Part shown: positions 43,364 through 52,107 of the stretch, piece after piece
How positions within the stretch are numbered: the stretch's first letter is position 1
How the letters are laid out: every line of letters begins with the position of its first letter
Assembly (NCBI GenBank): GCA_016720545.1
Contig: JADKKK010000004.1
Coordinates: 62,001 to 126,000 of the forward strand
Source: Myxococcales bacterium
GTDB taxonomy: Bacteria > Myxococcota_A > Polyangia > Polyangiales > Polyangiaceae
Direction: 5' to 3'
DNA: 64,000 nucleotides
Made by a program: the position numbers and the translations under genes
The notes under the pieces: generated by a model
The model's database searches: none
What the model was told of the DNA's origin: nothing
What the model saw: only the letters and a program-made list of their open reading frames with translations

Positions 43364-45169
43364 GTGAGCGAACCCGCGCAGAGGAGCGACCTGCCGGAGG
43401 CGTCGCCTTCCATCTCGTTTGGCAAATACCAGCTCTTCGCGAGCCTGGGGCGGGGCGGCATGGCCGACGTGTTCCTGTCCGTCGCGCGCGGCCCGATGGG
43501 CTTCAACAAGCTCGCGGTCGTCAAGCGTCTGCGCGGCGCGCTGGCCGAGGAGCGCGCCTTCCTCGACATGTTCCTCGACGAGGCGAGGCTGGCGGCGCGC
43601 CTGAACCACCCCAACATCGTCCACACCTACGAGGTAGGCGAGCACAACCGCGCCTACTTCATCGCGATGGAGTACCTCGAAGGCCAGAGCCTGAACAAGG
43701 TGATCCGCGAGTCTCTCAAGCGCAAGGACCCCCTGCCGGAGGGCTTCTGCGCGCGCGTGGTGGCGGACGCCCTCAATGGCCTCGATCATGCCCACAAGCT
43801 GAAGGACTACGACGGCTCGCCCCTGTCGATCATCCACCGCGACGTCAGCCCCCACAACATTTTCGTCACCTACGACGGGCACACCAAGGTGGTCGATTTC
43901 GGCATCGCCAAGGCGGCGCTGTCGTCGACCCAGACCGAGGTCGGCGTCCTCAAGGGCAAGGTCGCCTACATGGCGCCCGAGCACGCGATGGGGGGCGCGA
44001 TCGATCAGCGCGCGGACGTCTTCGCGATGGGGATCGTCCTCTGGGAGATGCTCGCGGGCGAGCGCCTCATGAGCGGCGACAGCGCCGCCAACACCCTTCA
44101 CAAGCTCCTGAACGTCCCCATCCCTCGGGTCTCCGAGCGCCGCAGCGTCGACGTGGAGCTCGACGAGATCGTGGCGCGTGCGCTCCAGAAGAAGCCCGAC
44201 GACCGCTGGGCGAGCGCCGGTGACATGCGGGACGCGCTCGAGGCGTTCCTCGCGCGCGCGCCCCACCGCCACGAGGACGTCGGGCGTCGGGTCGCCGGGA
44301 TGTTCCAGCGGGTCCGCGAGGAGGCGCAGCGCCAGGTGCAGAAGCACATGGCCGTGCTTACCGCCGCGAGCAGCACCCAGGAGGTCCAGGCCCTCACCCT
44401 CGAGTCGCTCCGGCGCATGGAGCGCTCGGGCGCCAACGTGAGCGGCCACCTCCTCCGGCTCAACGAGAGCGGCAGCGGCATGGTGTCGAGCGCGCTCGCC
44501 TTCTCGGGCGGAGGCGGCACCTTCCCGAGCGGGCCTGCGCCCACCTACGCCCCTCCGCCCATCGCGCCCCCCCCGCCCCGCACGAGCCCTCTTCCGTGGG
44601 CGCTCGCGCTCGCGCTGCTCGGCGTGGTCGCGGTCGTCGCCGTCGTCGTCGCGTTTCGCGCCGGGACCCAGCGCCAGACCGTCCGCCCGGCGGAGCCCAG
44701 CGCCCTCCCCGAGCCCGGCGCGGTGGTCGCCGCCCCTGGCCCTTCGACGCCGCAGGCGACCAGTCCTTCGATCAACCCCACGGCGGTCCTCGTGGCCGGC
44801 GGGGCGACCCCCACACCGCCCCCGCCGGTTGCGCCGGCGATCGCGTCGTCCGCGCCTCCGGCGCCCACGCCACACGTCCCGACCGCGGGCTCCACGCGAG
44901 CCCCCGCGACCGCGAAGCCGGCTCCGGCGCCGAAGCCCACGGCGGTGGAGCCGGCCGTCGAGCCGGGGTACCTGAGCTTCGACACCTACCCGTGGACTCG
45001 GGTCTCCGACGGGGGCCGCGCGCTCGGCACCACGCCGCTCAATCGCGTCGCGCTCTCGCCGGGCACTCACACGCTCACACTCGAGAACCCCGAGCAGGGC
45101 ATCTCGAAGACCCACGTCGTCGTCATCAAGAGTGGCGAGACGACGCGCGGGCGTCTTGGCTTGAAGTGA
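43364..45169 (+). CDS. transmembrane Ser/Thr protein kinase with PEGA domain
   Basis: The 601-residue protein has a Hanks-type kinase domain (about 15-280): glycine loop LGRGGMADVF, Lys in AVVKRL, catalytic loop HRDVSPHN, VDFGIAKA (DFG) and MAPEH. The HRDVSPHN form is typical of myxobacterial kinases. A helical linker follows, then one transmembrane helix (LPWALALALLGVVAVVAVVV), a Pro/Ala-rich periplasmic linker and a C-terminal PEGA domain (YLSFDTYPWTRVSDGG, GTHTLTLENPEQG). It should sense the envelope through PEGA and phosphorylate cytoplasmic targets. The start is GTG at 43364; an in-frame ATG at 43322 is possible. Active-site residues are intact. Confidence 0.92.
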   Translation: MSEPAQRSDLPEASPSISFGKYQLFASLGRGGMADVFLSVARGPMGFNKLAVVKRLRGALAEERAFLDMFLDEARLAARLNHPNIVHTYEVGEHNRAYFIAMEYLEGQSLNKVIRESLKRKDPLPEGFCARVVADALNGLDHAHKLKDYDGSPLSIIHRDVSPHNIFVTYDGHTKVVDFGIAKAALSSTQTEVGVLKGKVAYMAPEHAMGGAIDQRADVFAMGIVLWEMLAGERLMSGDSAANTLHKLLNVPIPRVSERRSVDVELDEIVARALQKKPDDRWASAGDMRDALEAFLARAPHRHEDVGRRVAGMFQRVREEAQRQVQKHMAVLTAASSTQEVQALTLESLRRMERSGANVSGHLLRLNESGSGMVSSALAFSGGGGTFPSGPAPTYAPPPIAPPPPRTSPLPWALALALLGVVAVVAVVVAFRAGTQRQTVRPAEPSALPEPGAVVAAPGPSTPQATSPSINPTAVLVAGGATPTPPPPVAPAIASSAPPAPTPHVPTAGSTRAPATAKPAPAPKPTAVEPAVEPGYLSFDTYPWTRVSDGGRALGTTPLNRVALSPGTHTLTLENPEQGISKTHVVVIKSGETTRGRLGLK

Positions 45170-45216
45170 CACGCCGGGCGACGTCACGCGCGCTCTCGCG
45201 CTATACTGCCGCGGTG

Positions 45217-45780
45217 ATGGAAGGGCAGGGGGACGTGAACGGCCCGGGGATGGACCAAACGAGGCGTGAGAGCCAACGGACGCTCGCCGAGCGTTGCGCC
45301 GCGGGCGTGCTCGCGGGCGCGGTCGTGGCGCTCGCCGCGTGCGGGGACTCGGCGCCGTCGAAGGGTACGTATTCACTCGTCTTTCCGTCAGTGGCGGCCG
45401 CGGTCGCCGCCGAGTCGGTGCAGGTCTTCGTGTTCGACGCACCCGCCGCCAACCGCGCGACCCTGTGCAGCGAGCTCGTCTCGCTCCGACGCTCCGGCCG
45501 TCCGCTGAACCCCCTCGCGCGGGGGCCTGTGCTGCGAGTCTGCGACGCCCAGTCACCCCAGGGCGGGCAGGGCGAGCTCACGGTGGGCTACGGAGACCGC
45601 GCGTTCCTCGCGGTTGCGCTGCGCCAGGGCGAGGACTTCCTCATGGGCTGCGCCGTCCAGAACGTGGGCACGGGCGACGCCCCCGCGAAGGTCTATCTCG
45701 CGCCCGCGAGCCCCAAAGTGACCGTCCCAGCCACTACGTGCAGCAGCCTCTCCGACGCCTGCGGTGGACGATGCAAGTAG
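45217..45780 (+). CDS. small lipoprotein, function unknown
   Basis: The 187-residue protein has a hydrophobic signal and lipobox LAAC near residue 41, then a beta-rich domain of about 145 residues with three Cys before the tail and two more at the C-terminus (CSSLSDACGGRC). No family is recognised. TATACT lies at 45202-45207, six bases before an in-frame GTG (45214) that immediately precedes the ATG, so the transcript may be leaderless. It follows the kinase by 47 bp and precedes the binding protein by 52 bp, so the three may be functionally linked. Confidence 0.7.
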   Translation: MEGQGDVNGPGMDQTRRESQRTLAERCAAGVLAGAVVALAACGDSAPSKGTYSLVFPSVAAAVAAESVQVFVFDAPAANRATLCSELVSLRRSGRPLNPLARGPVLRVCDAQSPQGGQGELTVGYGDRAFLAVALRQGEDFLMGCAVQNVGTGDAPAKVYLAPASPKVTVPATTCSSLSDACGGRCK

Positions 45781-45832
45781 CGCTCACCGGGCCTCGGCCC
45801 GCCACCCACGGCACCCACCGCTCGGAGCAGCC

Positions 45833-47254
45833 ATGAGCGTTCGTCCAATCACGCGCTGGGTGAGCCTCTGCGGTGCCCTCGCGTCGCTCGTATGGGCCGC
45901 CGCCGGCTTCCTGGGAGGGGCCTCGACTGGCGGCTGCACTCCGGAGGGCCCCGCCGCGACCCCGACCGAGCCCATCGTCATCGGTGTGTCGCTCGGCCTG
46001 TCCGAGTCGCTCGCCTCGTTCACGGCCGCGCTCCAGCAGGCCGTGCGCGCCGCCGAAGGGCAGATCAACGCCTCCGGTGGGCTGCTCGGGCGGCCTGTGC
46101 GCTTCGACGTCGTCGACGATCGCAGCAACAACAAGGAGTACATCGACGGCGTAGCCCAGGGCTTCATCACCTCGAACGTGGTGGCGGTCATCGGCCCCGT
46201 GGGAAGCTCCCAGGTCGACCGCATCCAGGCGGCCCTGCGTGGGCGCCAGATCCTGCTCATCTCTCCGTCGGCGACGTCCACGACCCTCACCGGCATTCAG
46301 CCCGCGAAGGATCGCTACCTCTTCCGCACGGTCCCGTCGGACGAGTTCCAGGTGAAGGCGCTCGTGCGGCTCGCGCGGCTCGGTCCCGGCGGATTCGGCG
46401 CGCAGAGCACCAGCGACGCGGGCGCGGGCGGCGACGCGGGGGCCCCGGCTGGGGAGGCGTGTCCGCGCATGTTCGTCATCCACGCCGACAACAAGTACGG
46501 CGGCCCGATGGCCGACGCCCTCGAGGCTTCCTATCCGGGCCCGGGTCGTCAGGTCGTAGGACGCGTGAAGGTCGCCGAGGAGGTGGTGGCGAGCTACGAC
46601 GGCGTCGTCGCGCAGGTGCTCGCCGCCAAGCCCGACTGCCTCGCGCTGATTCAGTACGACGACGTCGGCGGCGCGCTCACTCGGGCGATCGACAAGGCCC
46701 GCAGGGACAACCCCGCGGCGCTGCCCGCCAGGTTCTTCCTCATGGGCACCGACGGCGTCTACACGAGCGGCTATCTGGAGAACAGCCGCGACGACAAGGG
46801 CAACCCCGCGTCGCGCAACGCCGCAGAGGGGGTGTATGGCACGAACCCCGACACCAACCCGCCGACACCCGAATACAACGAGATGAAGAACATCTTTACC
46901 GCGTATTTCCCGCTGAAGTCGGGCGAGGAGGTCCCCGCGTTCGTGGCGAACACCTACGACGCGGCCGTGCTCGTCGCCTTGGCCATCCAGCAGGCCGGTT
47001 CCGCCACCGACCGCGTGAAGATCCGCGACGCGCTCTTTCAGGTCTCCCGGGGCGGGAAAGCGTACTCGCCCGCGCAGCTCAACGAGGCGCTGCTCGCGAT
47101 CCGCCAAGGTGGCGACGTCGACTACAACGGCGCCTCGGGCACCGTCGACCTCGACGACAACGGCAACGTCGAGGCGGGCTTCATCGTGTGGAAGGTGGAG
47201 AAGGGCCAGTTCGTGACCGCCGGCCGTATCCCCCAGAAGGACCTCGGGAACTAG
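45833..47254 (+). CDS. branched-chain amino acid-type ABC substrate-binding lipoprotein
   Basis: The 473-residue protein has a signal with lipobox TGGC and the two-lobed type I periplasmic-binding fold of the LivJ class (IVIGVSLGLSESLASFTAAL, VIGPVGSSQVDRIQ, SPSATSTTLTGIQP, RYLFRTVPSDEFQ, FVANTYDAAVLVALAIQQAG). It should deliver an amino acid or similar ligand to an ABC importer or act as a receptor. No permease or ATPase is beside it. GGAG lies before the ATG at 45833. A Gly/Ala/Asp-rich low-complexity insert (about residues 190-205) is unusual for LivJ proteins. Confidence 0.88.
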   Translation: MSVRPITRWVSLCGALASLVWAAAGFLGGASTGGCTPEGPAATPTEPIVIGVSLGLSESLASFTAALQQAVRAAEGQINASGGLLGRPVRFDVVDDRSNNKEYIDGVAQGFITSNVVAVIGPVGSSQVDRIQAALRGRQILLISPSATSTTLTGIQPAKDRYLFRTVPSDEFQVKALVRLARLGPGGFGAQSTSDAGAGGDAGAPAGEACPRMFVIHADNKYGGPMADALEASYPGPGRQVVGRVKVAEEVVASYDGVVAQVLAAKPDCLALIQYDDVGGALTRAIDKARRDNPAALPARFFLMGTDGVYTSGYLENSRDDKGNPASRNAAEGVYGTNPDTNPPTPEYNEMKNIFTAYFPLKSGEEVPAFVANTYDAAVLVALAIQQAGSATDRVKIRDALFQVSRGGKAYSPAQLNEALLAIRQGGDVDYNGASGTVDLDDNGNVEAGFIVWKVEKGQFVTAGRIPQKDLGN

Positions 47255-47460
47255 AAGATCGACAGAGCGCACGGTCAGGCGGTGCTCCGCCGGAGCCCGA
47301 CTGGGGTTCCTGGGGCGTCGGGATCGCGAGCCTGTCATGGCCGCCATCGCCAACCCTCGACCGAGCGCGCCGAGGTGAACGGGGTCGCAGCCGCCCTCCC
47401 AGCCATGTCGTCAGAGTGGCGTCGGGCCGCGCCCCTCACGCCGGAGGGCCAGGGCGACGC

Positions 47461-48483
47461 TCACTCCTTCCAGAGGAACTTCCAGGGGTTGTGCTTCAGG
47501 TCGCGCACCATCTCCTGGACGTCGTCGTAGATCGCCTCGTCCATCACGAGGGAGCCCACGGTGCCCTCGCCCTTCTTGATGTGCGTGACGATCGCCTGCG
47601 CGTCGGCCGCGGTGGCGTTGGCGCGGGCGGCGAGCTGCGCGACCTCGTCGAGGGTCTTCTTCAGCTTGGCCTGCTCTTCCGGGCTGCCGACGGTCGCCGA
47701 GACCCGGTTGATGTTGGCCATCGCCTCCTTCGCGTCCTTGAGGAGCGGGCCCGAGTCGCGCTGCAGGTCCTGCGAAATGCGGTCGATGTTGTCGATCGTG
47801 CGCGCGATCTTGGGGTTGTCGACGTACCGGATCTTGGCGTCGTGCGTGAGCTGGTTCGCCTCGGCCGAGAGCGCCTCGAGGTTCGCGACCGTGCGGTTGA
47901 TTCGCTCGCGGTTGTCGGTGAGCACGCCGTTCAGGTTCTTCAGCAGGCCGGCGGTGTTCGTCGCGATGTCGGAGATGAGCTCGCGGTTGTTCCGGATCCC
48001 GTTCATCGTCGTGTCGAGCAGCTCGTAGGCCTTCGCGAGGAAGAGGTCGAGGCGCGGCGGATCGATGCCCTTGACGATCGCGTTCTCCTTCAGCGCCGGC
48101 TTGCTCACCGAGCCCGGCTCCACGGCCATGAACTGCTCGCCGAGCACGCCTTGGGTGGTGACGTAGAAGTCCGCATCCTCGTGGATGGCGTCCTGCACGC
48201 GCTTCTCGAGCGCGATCTTCGCGCGGATGAGGGTGCGTCGGTTGGTCTTTGGATCGACGACGCCGCCCATGAACTTGAGGTCCTCGACCTTGCCGACTTT
48301 CACGCCGGCGACGCGCACGGGCGCGCCGGTCTGCAGGCCGCCCGGGTTGTCGAAATCGACGTACAGCGTGTAGGTCTTCTCGAACGAGAGGCCGCCCATG
48401 ATGAGGAGGAAGCCGCCAAGGATCGTCATCGACACGAGGATGAGGATGCCGACCTTGACCTCGATGGAACGCTCTTTTGCCAT
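47461..48483 (-). CDS. MCE-family (MlaD-like) lipid-binding protein
   Basis: The 340-residue protein has one N-terminal membrane helix (VKVGILILVSMTILGGFLLI), the MCE domain (YVDFDNPGGLQTGAPVRVAG, VGKVEDLKFMGG, QGVLGEQFMAVEPG) and a long helical coil to the C-terminus. MCE proteins bind lipids in the periplasm for Mla-type ABC systems that keep outer-membrane asymmetry. It is the last gene of the Mla operon. It is about twice as long as E. coli MlaD because of the C-terminal helices. Confidence 0.92.
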   Translation of the reverse strand: MAKERSIEVKVGILILVSMTILGGFLLIMGGLSFEKTYTLYVDFDNPGGLQTGAPVRVAGVKVGKVEDLKFMGGVVDPKTNRRTLIRAKIALEKRVQDAIHEDADFYVTTQGVLGEQFMAVEPGSVSKPALKENAIVKGIDPPRLDLFLAKAYELLDTTMNGIRNNRELISDIATNTAGLLKNLNGVLTDNRERINRTVANLEALSAEANQLTHDAKIRYVDNPKIARTIDNIDRISQDLQRDSGPLLKDAKEAMANINRVSATVGSPEEQAKLKKTLDEVAQLAARANATAADAQAIVTHIKKGEGTVGSLVMDEAIYDDVQEMVRDLKHNPWKFLWKE

Positions 48484-48632
48484 TCTTCGCGGAGCTCCCG
48501 GGCGGCAAGAGACGAAAGAACGCGCTCGCCCGCAGCCAAGTTATAGAGCAACGGGCCGCGCCGCGGGGAAGAAGGGTTCGCGCGGCGTGGCGTTTTCCCG
48601 CTCGCGCCGGCGCCTCGACGAGGCCGACCCGC

Positions 48633-49439
48633 CTACATCTCCATGGGGCCGGTGGCGTGGCCGCGGATGAACTGGTGGACCACGCCGTCCTCGCAGCGCT
48701 GGAAGTCGTCCTGCGTGCCGAGCATTTTGACGTGGCCCTTGTAGAGCATGACGATCCGCTGAGCGATCGAGAAGATGCTCGTGAGGTCGTGACTCACCAC
48801 GATGGACGTCACTCCGGTGGAGTCCGAGAGCTCGTGAATCAGGCGGTCCACGCGCCTGGCGCTGACGGGATCGAGCGAGGTCGTGGGCTCGTCGAAGAGC
48901 ACGTAGCGGGGGTCGAGCGAGAGCGCCCTCGCGATCGCCACGCGCTTGCGCATGCCGTCGCCCAGCTCGGTGGGGTACTTGTCGGCGAAGTCCTGCATGT
49001 GGACCCGCACGAGGAACCGCTTGCCCTCCTCGAGGGCCTCCTTCTGGGTCATGTTCTTGTGCTTGCGGAGCGGGAGCGCGATGTTCTCGACGCAGGTGAG
49101 GCTGTCGAACAGCGTCGAGTGCTGGAACACCATCGCGCACTTCTTCCGCACCGGGCCCATGCGGACCTCGTCGAACTTCGAGACCTCCTCGCCGTCGAGC
49201 CAGATCTCCCCCGAGTCGGGATACAGCAGGCCGACGAGGTGCTTGATGAGCACGCTCTTGCCCACGCCGGAGGCGCCGATGATGAAGAAGACCTCGCCCT
49301 CCTTCACCTCGAACGAGACGCCGTGGAGCACGGCCTTGGGGCCGAACGACTTCTTGATGTCGATGAACTGAATGCCGCGTTTCCCCGGCGTGACCACGGG
49401 CGCGACGAAGTTGGGGGGCTTGGGGTTCTGCGCGCTCAC
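48633..49439 (-). CDS. Mla-type ABC transporter ATPase (MlaF-like)
   Basis: The 268-residue protein has Walker A GASGVGKS, Q-loop VFQHSTLFDSLT, Walker B YVLFDEPTTSLDP and an H-loop His (VVSHDLTS), so it can bind and hydrolyse ATP. The signature motif reads ELGDGM rather than the usual LSGGM. It sits between two permease genes and the MCE gene in one minus-strand operon and powers lipid transport. Family call secure. Confidence 0.92.
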   Translation of the reverse strand: MSAQNPKPPNFVAPVVTPGKRGIQFIDIKKSFGPKAVLHGVSFEVKEGEVFFIIGASGVGKSVLIKHLVGLLYPDSGEIWLDGEEVSKFDEVRMGPVRKKCAMVFQHSTLFDSLTCVENIALPLRKHKNMTQKEALEEGKRFLVRVHMQDFADKYPTELGDGMRKRVAIARALSLDPRYVLFDEPTTSLDPVSARRVDRLIHELSDSTGVTSIVVSHDLTSIFSIAQRIVMLYKGHVKMLGTQDDFQRCEDGVVHQFIRGHATGPMEM

Positions 49440-49474
49440 GGGCTACCTGCGGGGCTAGGCACGGCCACCCTGGC

Positions 49475-50311
49475 CTAGCCAGGGAAGATGATGAAGCCGG
49501 CCGCCGAGATGAAGAAGTTCAAGATGATGATCGCCAGCGAGGTGTTGACGACCGCGCGGGTCGTCGCCCAGCCCACACCCTCGGAGCCGCCGAAGGTGGA
49601 GAGCCCGCAGTACCCGCTGACGATGGGGATCGCGGCACCGTACGCGATGCACTTGGTGAGCCCGATGGACACGTCGCCGACGTCGACGAGCTTGGCGTTG
49701 AAGAAGGTCGCGAAGGGCACGTCGAAGGCGACGTACGCGGTGACCGCGCCCGAGCAGAAGGCGACGGCGCCCGCCCACACGATGAGCATGAGCGTCATGA
49801 CGACGCTCGCCTTGAATCGAGGCACGAGCAAAAAGTCGATGGGATCCGCCGCGCACATGCGCAGCGCGTCGACCTGCTCGGTCACGACCATGCTGCCGAT
49901 CTCGGCGGCGATGCCCGCGCCCACGCGGGTGGCGAGCATGAGCGCCCCGAGCGAGGCCGCGAGATCGCGCACGAGCAGTTCGAGGTAAGTGGCCCCGAGG
50001 AGCGTGAAGTCGGGCACGACGCGCTTCGCCTGCAGGCCCGACTGGTACACGAGGATCATGCCGATGAAGCCCATCGTGCACGTGAGAAAGAAGAGCGACT
50101 TGTTGCCGATCTCGTACATCTGCAGGGCCATCGCGCGGGGCTCGCGCTTGCCTCGCAGGCTGTAATAGAGCGTGCGCACGAAGACCGAGTAGAGGTCGCG
50201 GGCCCCGATCCCTAGATCGATCGCCGCGGCCCCGAGCGTGCCGAGCACTCCACCCTCGTCGTCGGGGGCGGCTTCTGTGGCCGGGGTGGTGTCGGTCTGC
50301 TCGGCTGCCAT
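49475..50311 (-). CDS. Mla-type ABC permease (MlaE-like), second of pair
   Basis: The 278-residue membrane protein has the MlaE/YrbE permease fold with about six hydrophobic segments (FFLTCTMGFIGMILVYQSG, ATYLELLVRDLAASLGALML) and the conserved EIGSMVVTEQVDALRMCAAD coupling region. It follows a second permease gene by 6 bp. Since the operon has two divergent permeases, the transporter may be a heterodimer instead of the usual homodimer, as inferred from gene number. Confidence 0.92.
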   Translation of the reverse strand: MAAEQTDTTPATEAAPDDEGGVLGTLGAAAIDLGIGARDLYSVFVRTLYYSLRGKREPRAMALQMYEIGNKSLFFLTCTMGFIGMILVYQSGLQAKRVVPDFTLLGATYLELLVRDLAASLGALMLATRVGAGIAAEIGSMVVTEQVDALRMCAADPIDFLLVPRFKASVVMTLMLIVWAGAVAFCSGAVTAYVAFDVPFATFFNAKLVDVGDVSIGLTKCIAYGAAIPIVSGYCGLSTFGGSEGVGWATTRAVVNTSLAIIILNFFISAAGFIIFPG

Positions 50312-50317
50312 GTCGGT

Positions 50318-51121
50318 TCAGCCGAGCACGAGGCTGACGAGGTAGTCGAGGAGCAGGATGCCCGCCGCGCTCGCGACGACCGTGGCGTTCACGGAGCGGC
50401 CCACGCCCGGAGCGCCGCCGGTGGTGCTGATGCCGAAGTGGCAGCTCGCGAGCCCGATGACGAAGCCGAACACGACGCTCTTCACGAGGCCGTTCGCGAC
50501 GTCGGAGAAGTTCAGGAGGCCTCCCGTGAGGCCGTTGTAGAAGGTGCGAGGCTCGACCGAGAGCAGCCCCTTGCCGGTGTACGCAGCGCCGAAGAGCGCC
50601 AGCGAGTCGGCGAAGAGCGTCATGAGGAAGAGTGTGACGACGATGCCGACGAAGCGCGGCGCGATGAGGAAGGCGATGGGATCGATCGCGAGAACGCGGA
50701 GCGCGTCGAACTGCTCGGTGACGACCATCGTGCCAAGCTCGGCGGTGTTGTTCGCCCCCACTCGCCCGGAGATCATCAGCGCGCAGAGCAGCGGCGCGAC
50801 CTCGCGGAGCGTGCTGAAGCCCGCGCCCCAGCCGAGCAGCCCCTCGGCGCCGTAGCGTTTCACGATGGGCGCGGCCTGAACCACCATGATGGCGCCCGTG
50901 AAGAGGGCCGTGACCACCACGATGGGCAGCGACTTCACCGCCATCTTGTAGAGGTTCTTCCATAGCTCGGAGCGGTCGATGCGCCCGGAGAAGAGCCCGA
51001 CCGTGATCTTCCCGAGGAGGATCGCCATGCCGCCCGCGGTGAAGGCGATCGAGAAGAACGCCGCGCCCATGCTCTTCAAGAGCGGGTGTTCGTCGGCTGT
51101 GTCGGTCCCGGGCTGCGCCAT
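50318..51121 (-). CDS. Mla-type ABC permease (MlaE-like), first of pair
   Basis: The 267-residue protein shares the fold with its neighbour (LPIVVVTALFTGAIMVVQAA, APLLCALMISGRVGANNTAE, ELGTMVVTEQFDALRVLAID) and is the first gene of the four-gene Mla operon. The ATG at 51121 (MAQPGTDTADEH) is chosen over one at 51166. MITE copy 3 lies just upstream. Confidence 0.92.
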   Translation of the reverse strand: MAQPGTDTADEHPLLKSMGAAFFSIAFTAGGMAILLGKITVGLFSGRIDRSELWKNLYKMAVKSLPIVVVTALFTGAIMVVQAAPIVKRYGAEGLLGWGAGFSTLREVAPLLCALMISGRVGANNTAELGTMVVTEQFDALRVLAIDPIAFLIAPRFVGIVVTLFLMTLFADSLALFGAAYTGKGLLSVEPRTFYNGLTGGLLNFSDVANGLVKSVVFGFVIGLASCHFGISTTGGAPGVGRSVNATVVASAAGILLLDYLVSLVLG

Positions 51122-51197
51122 GGCAACCCCGCACGCTACCACGACGATCGCGGGCCGCGACACCATATCCCGCGGGCCGTCTGGGACGGCTCTCTCG

Positions 51198-51499
51198 CTA
51201 GTCCCCTGGAGTCGTGGTTCGTATCAGAAGTCCGGTCTTCGGTGTCATGCCGAGGAGCGAGGGGGTGCCCCGTTTTCGGCGGCGGCGGGCCCGTCCTCAA
51301 CTCGGACGTCGTTCCGCGCGGTGGAGGCCGCGCTTTGCGCTCAGGGGACAGTGGTTTCGGGTGTGACCGCGCGAGAACGCCGACCCTCGAACATGAGTAT
51401 CCTCCCACCGCCGCCGAAAACGGGACACCCCCTCGCTCCCTTGTGGCGAAAGGCCGAGCCGCGCGACTTCTGGAAGGGATCACGCTTCCAGGGGACTAG
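51198..51499 (-). mobile_element. 302-bp foldback MITE, copy 3
   Basis: Same element, inverted. CTAG occupies 51198-51201 and 51496-51499. The second CTAG supplies the TAG stop of the 51789-51496 gene, so that gene's 3' end and the element are fused. It separates the Mla operon from that gene. Confidence 0.85.
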
Positions 51500-51789
51500 T
51501 CGGGGTTCAGGAACCACTCGATCGTGCCGAGGACCAGCGCGTTCACCGCCGTCACCCCGAGCGCGAGCAAGACCCCTAGCGCGAAGCCCAAGACCGACCG
51601 GCGGGTGCGTGCAAAATGCACGGGAAGCGCGAGCACGCCGAACACGACGAGCGCCGCGTTTCGGCTGGGTTCGGGCCACGCGCGCGCGCGCGCCTCGGGC
51701 GAGAGGCGGCGCTCGTCGCGCAGCACGACGGCGAAGAGCGCCCCGGTCGTGACGGCGAACGACACCAAGATCTCCACGAGCTCGAGCAC
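51496..51789 (-). CDS. small membrane protein
   Basis: The 97-residue frame from the GTG at 51789 has about three hydrophobic segments (ELVEILVSFAVTTGALFAVV, AALVVFGVLALPVHF, LGFALGVLLALGVTAVNALV). No family is recognised. Its stop codon lies inside the terminal CTAG of MITE copy 3, so the natural end may have been cut by the insertion. A longer frame to 52083 is Arg-rich and rejected. Confidence 0.55.
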   Translation of the reverse strand: MLELVEILVSFAVTTGALFAVVLRDERRLSPEARARAWPEPSRNAALVVFGVLALPVHFARTRRSVLGFALGVLLALGVTAVNALVLGTIEWFLNPD

Positions 51790-51832
51790 GGGAGTGAGTC
51801 TCGCAGCCAGCGCCGCCCTCGTCGAGCGTGCG

Positions 51833-51867
51833 GTCGCGAGGAGCCGCGAGGAGCCGCGAGGAGCCGC
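51833..51867 (+). repeat. 10-bp tandem repeat between divergent small genes
   Basis: GAGCCGCGAG is repeated about three times in this short intergenic stretch. Its period of 10 is not a multiple of three, so it is unlikely to be coding. Confidence 0.6.
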
Positions 51868-51903
51868 CCGTGCGGTCGGCGCAGGCCGTGATAGCTTATT
51901 CCA

Positions 51904-52107
51904 ATGCTTAGGGTCTTCGCGGTGCGTCTCGGGTGGGCGGCGGTCGTGGGCGCGCTCTTCCTCGGCCGCGACATGTGCCTCGGCGGCGGCAAGCGACCGA
52001 CGCCGCCGGTCGACCCGACGGACAGCCGCGACTCGTCGCTCGACCTCGGCGCCTCCGCCCCGGGGCGAGCGGCGCTCGTTCAATCAAGGAGCGTGGTGCA
52101 TGGCTGA
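51904..52107 (+). CDS. small membrane-anchored protein, tandem paralogue 1
   Basis: The 67-residue frame has one N-terminal hydrophobic helix (VFAVRLGWAAVVGALFLG) then RDMCLGGGKRPTPPVDPTDS. The same RDMCLGGGKR core follows a similar helix in the next gene, which is the main support for both. TAGCTT lies six bases before the ATG at 51904. It overlaps the next gene by 8 bp. No family is recognised. The tail after the core is Asp/Pro/Ser-rich. Confidence 0.65.
   Translation: MLRVFAVRLGWAAVVGALFLGRDMCLGGGKRPTPPVDPTDSRDSSLDLGASAPGRAALVQSRSVVHG

Noticed and set aside
47279..47296. Hairpin GCTCC-GCC-GGAGC after the binding-protein gene as terminator
   Set aside because: The stem is only five pairs with poor extension; common by chance at this GC content.
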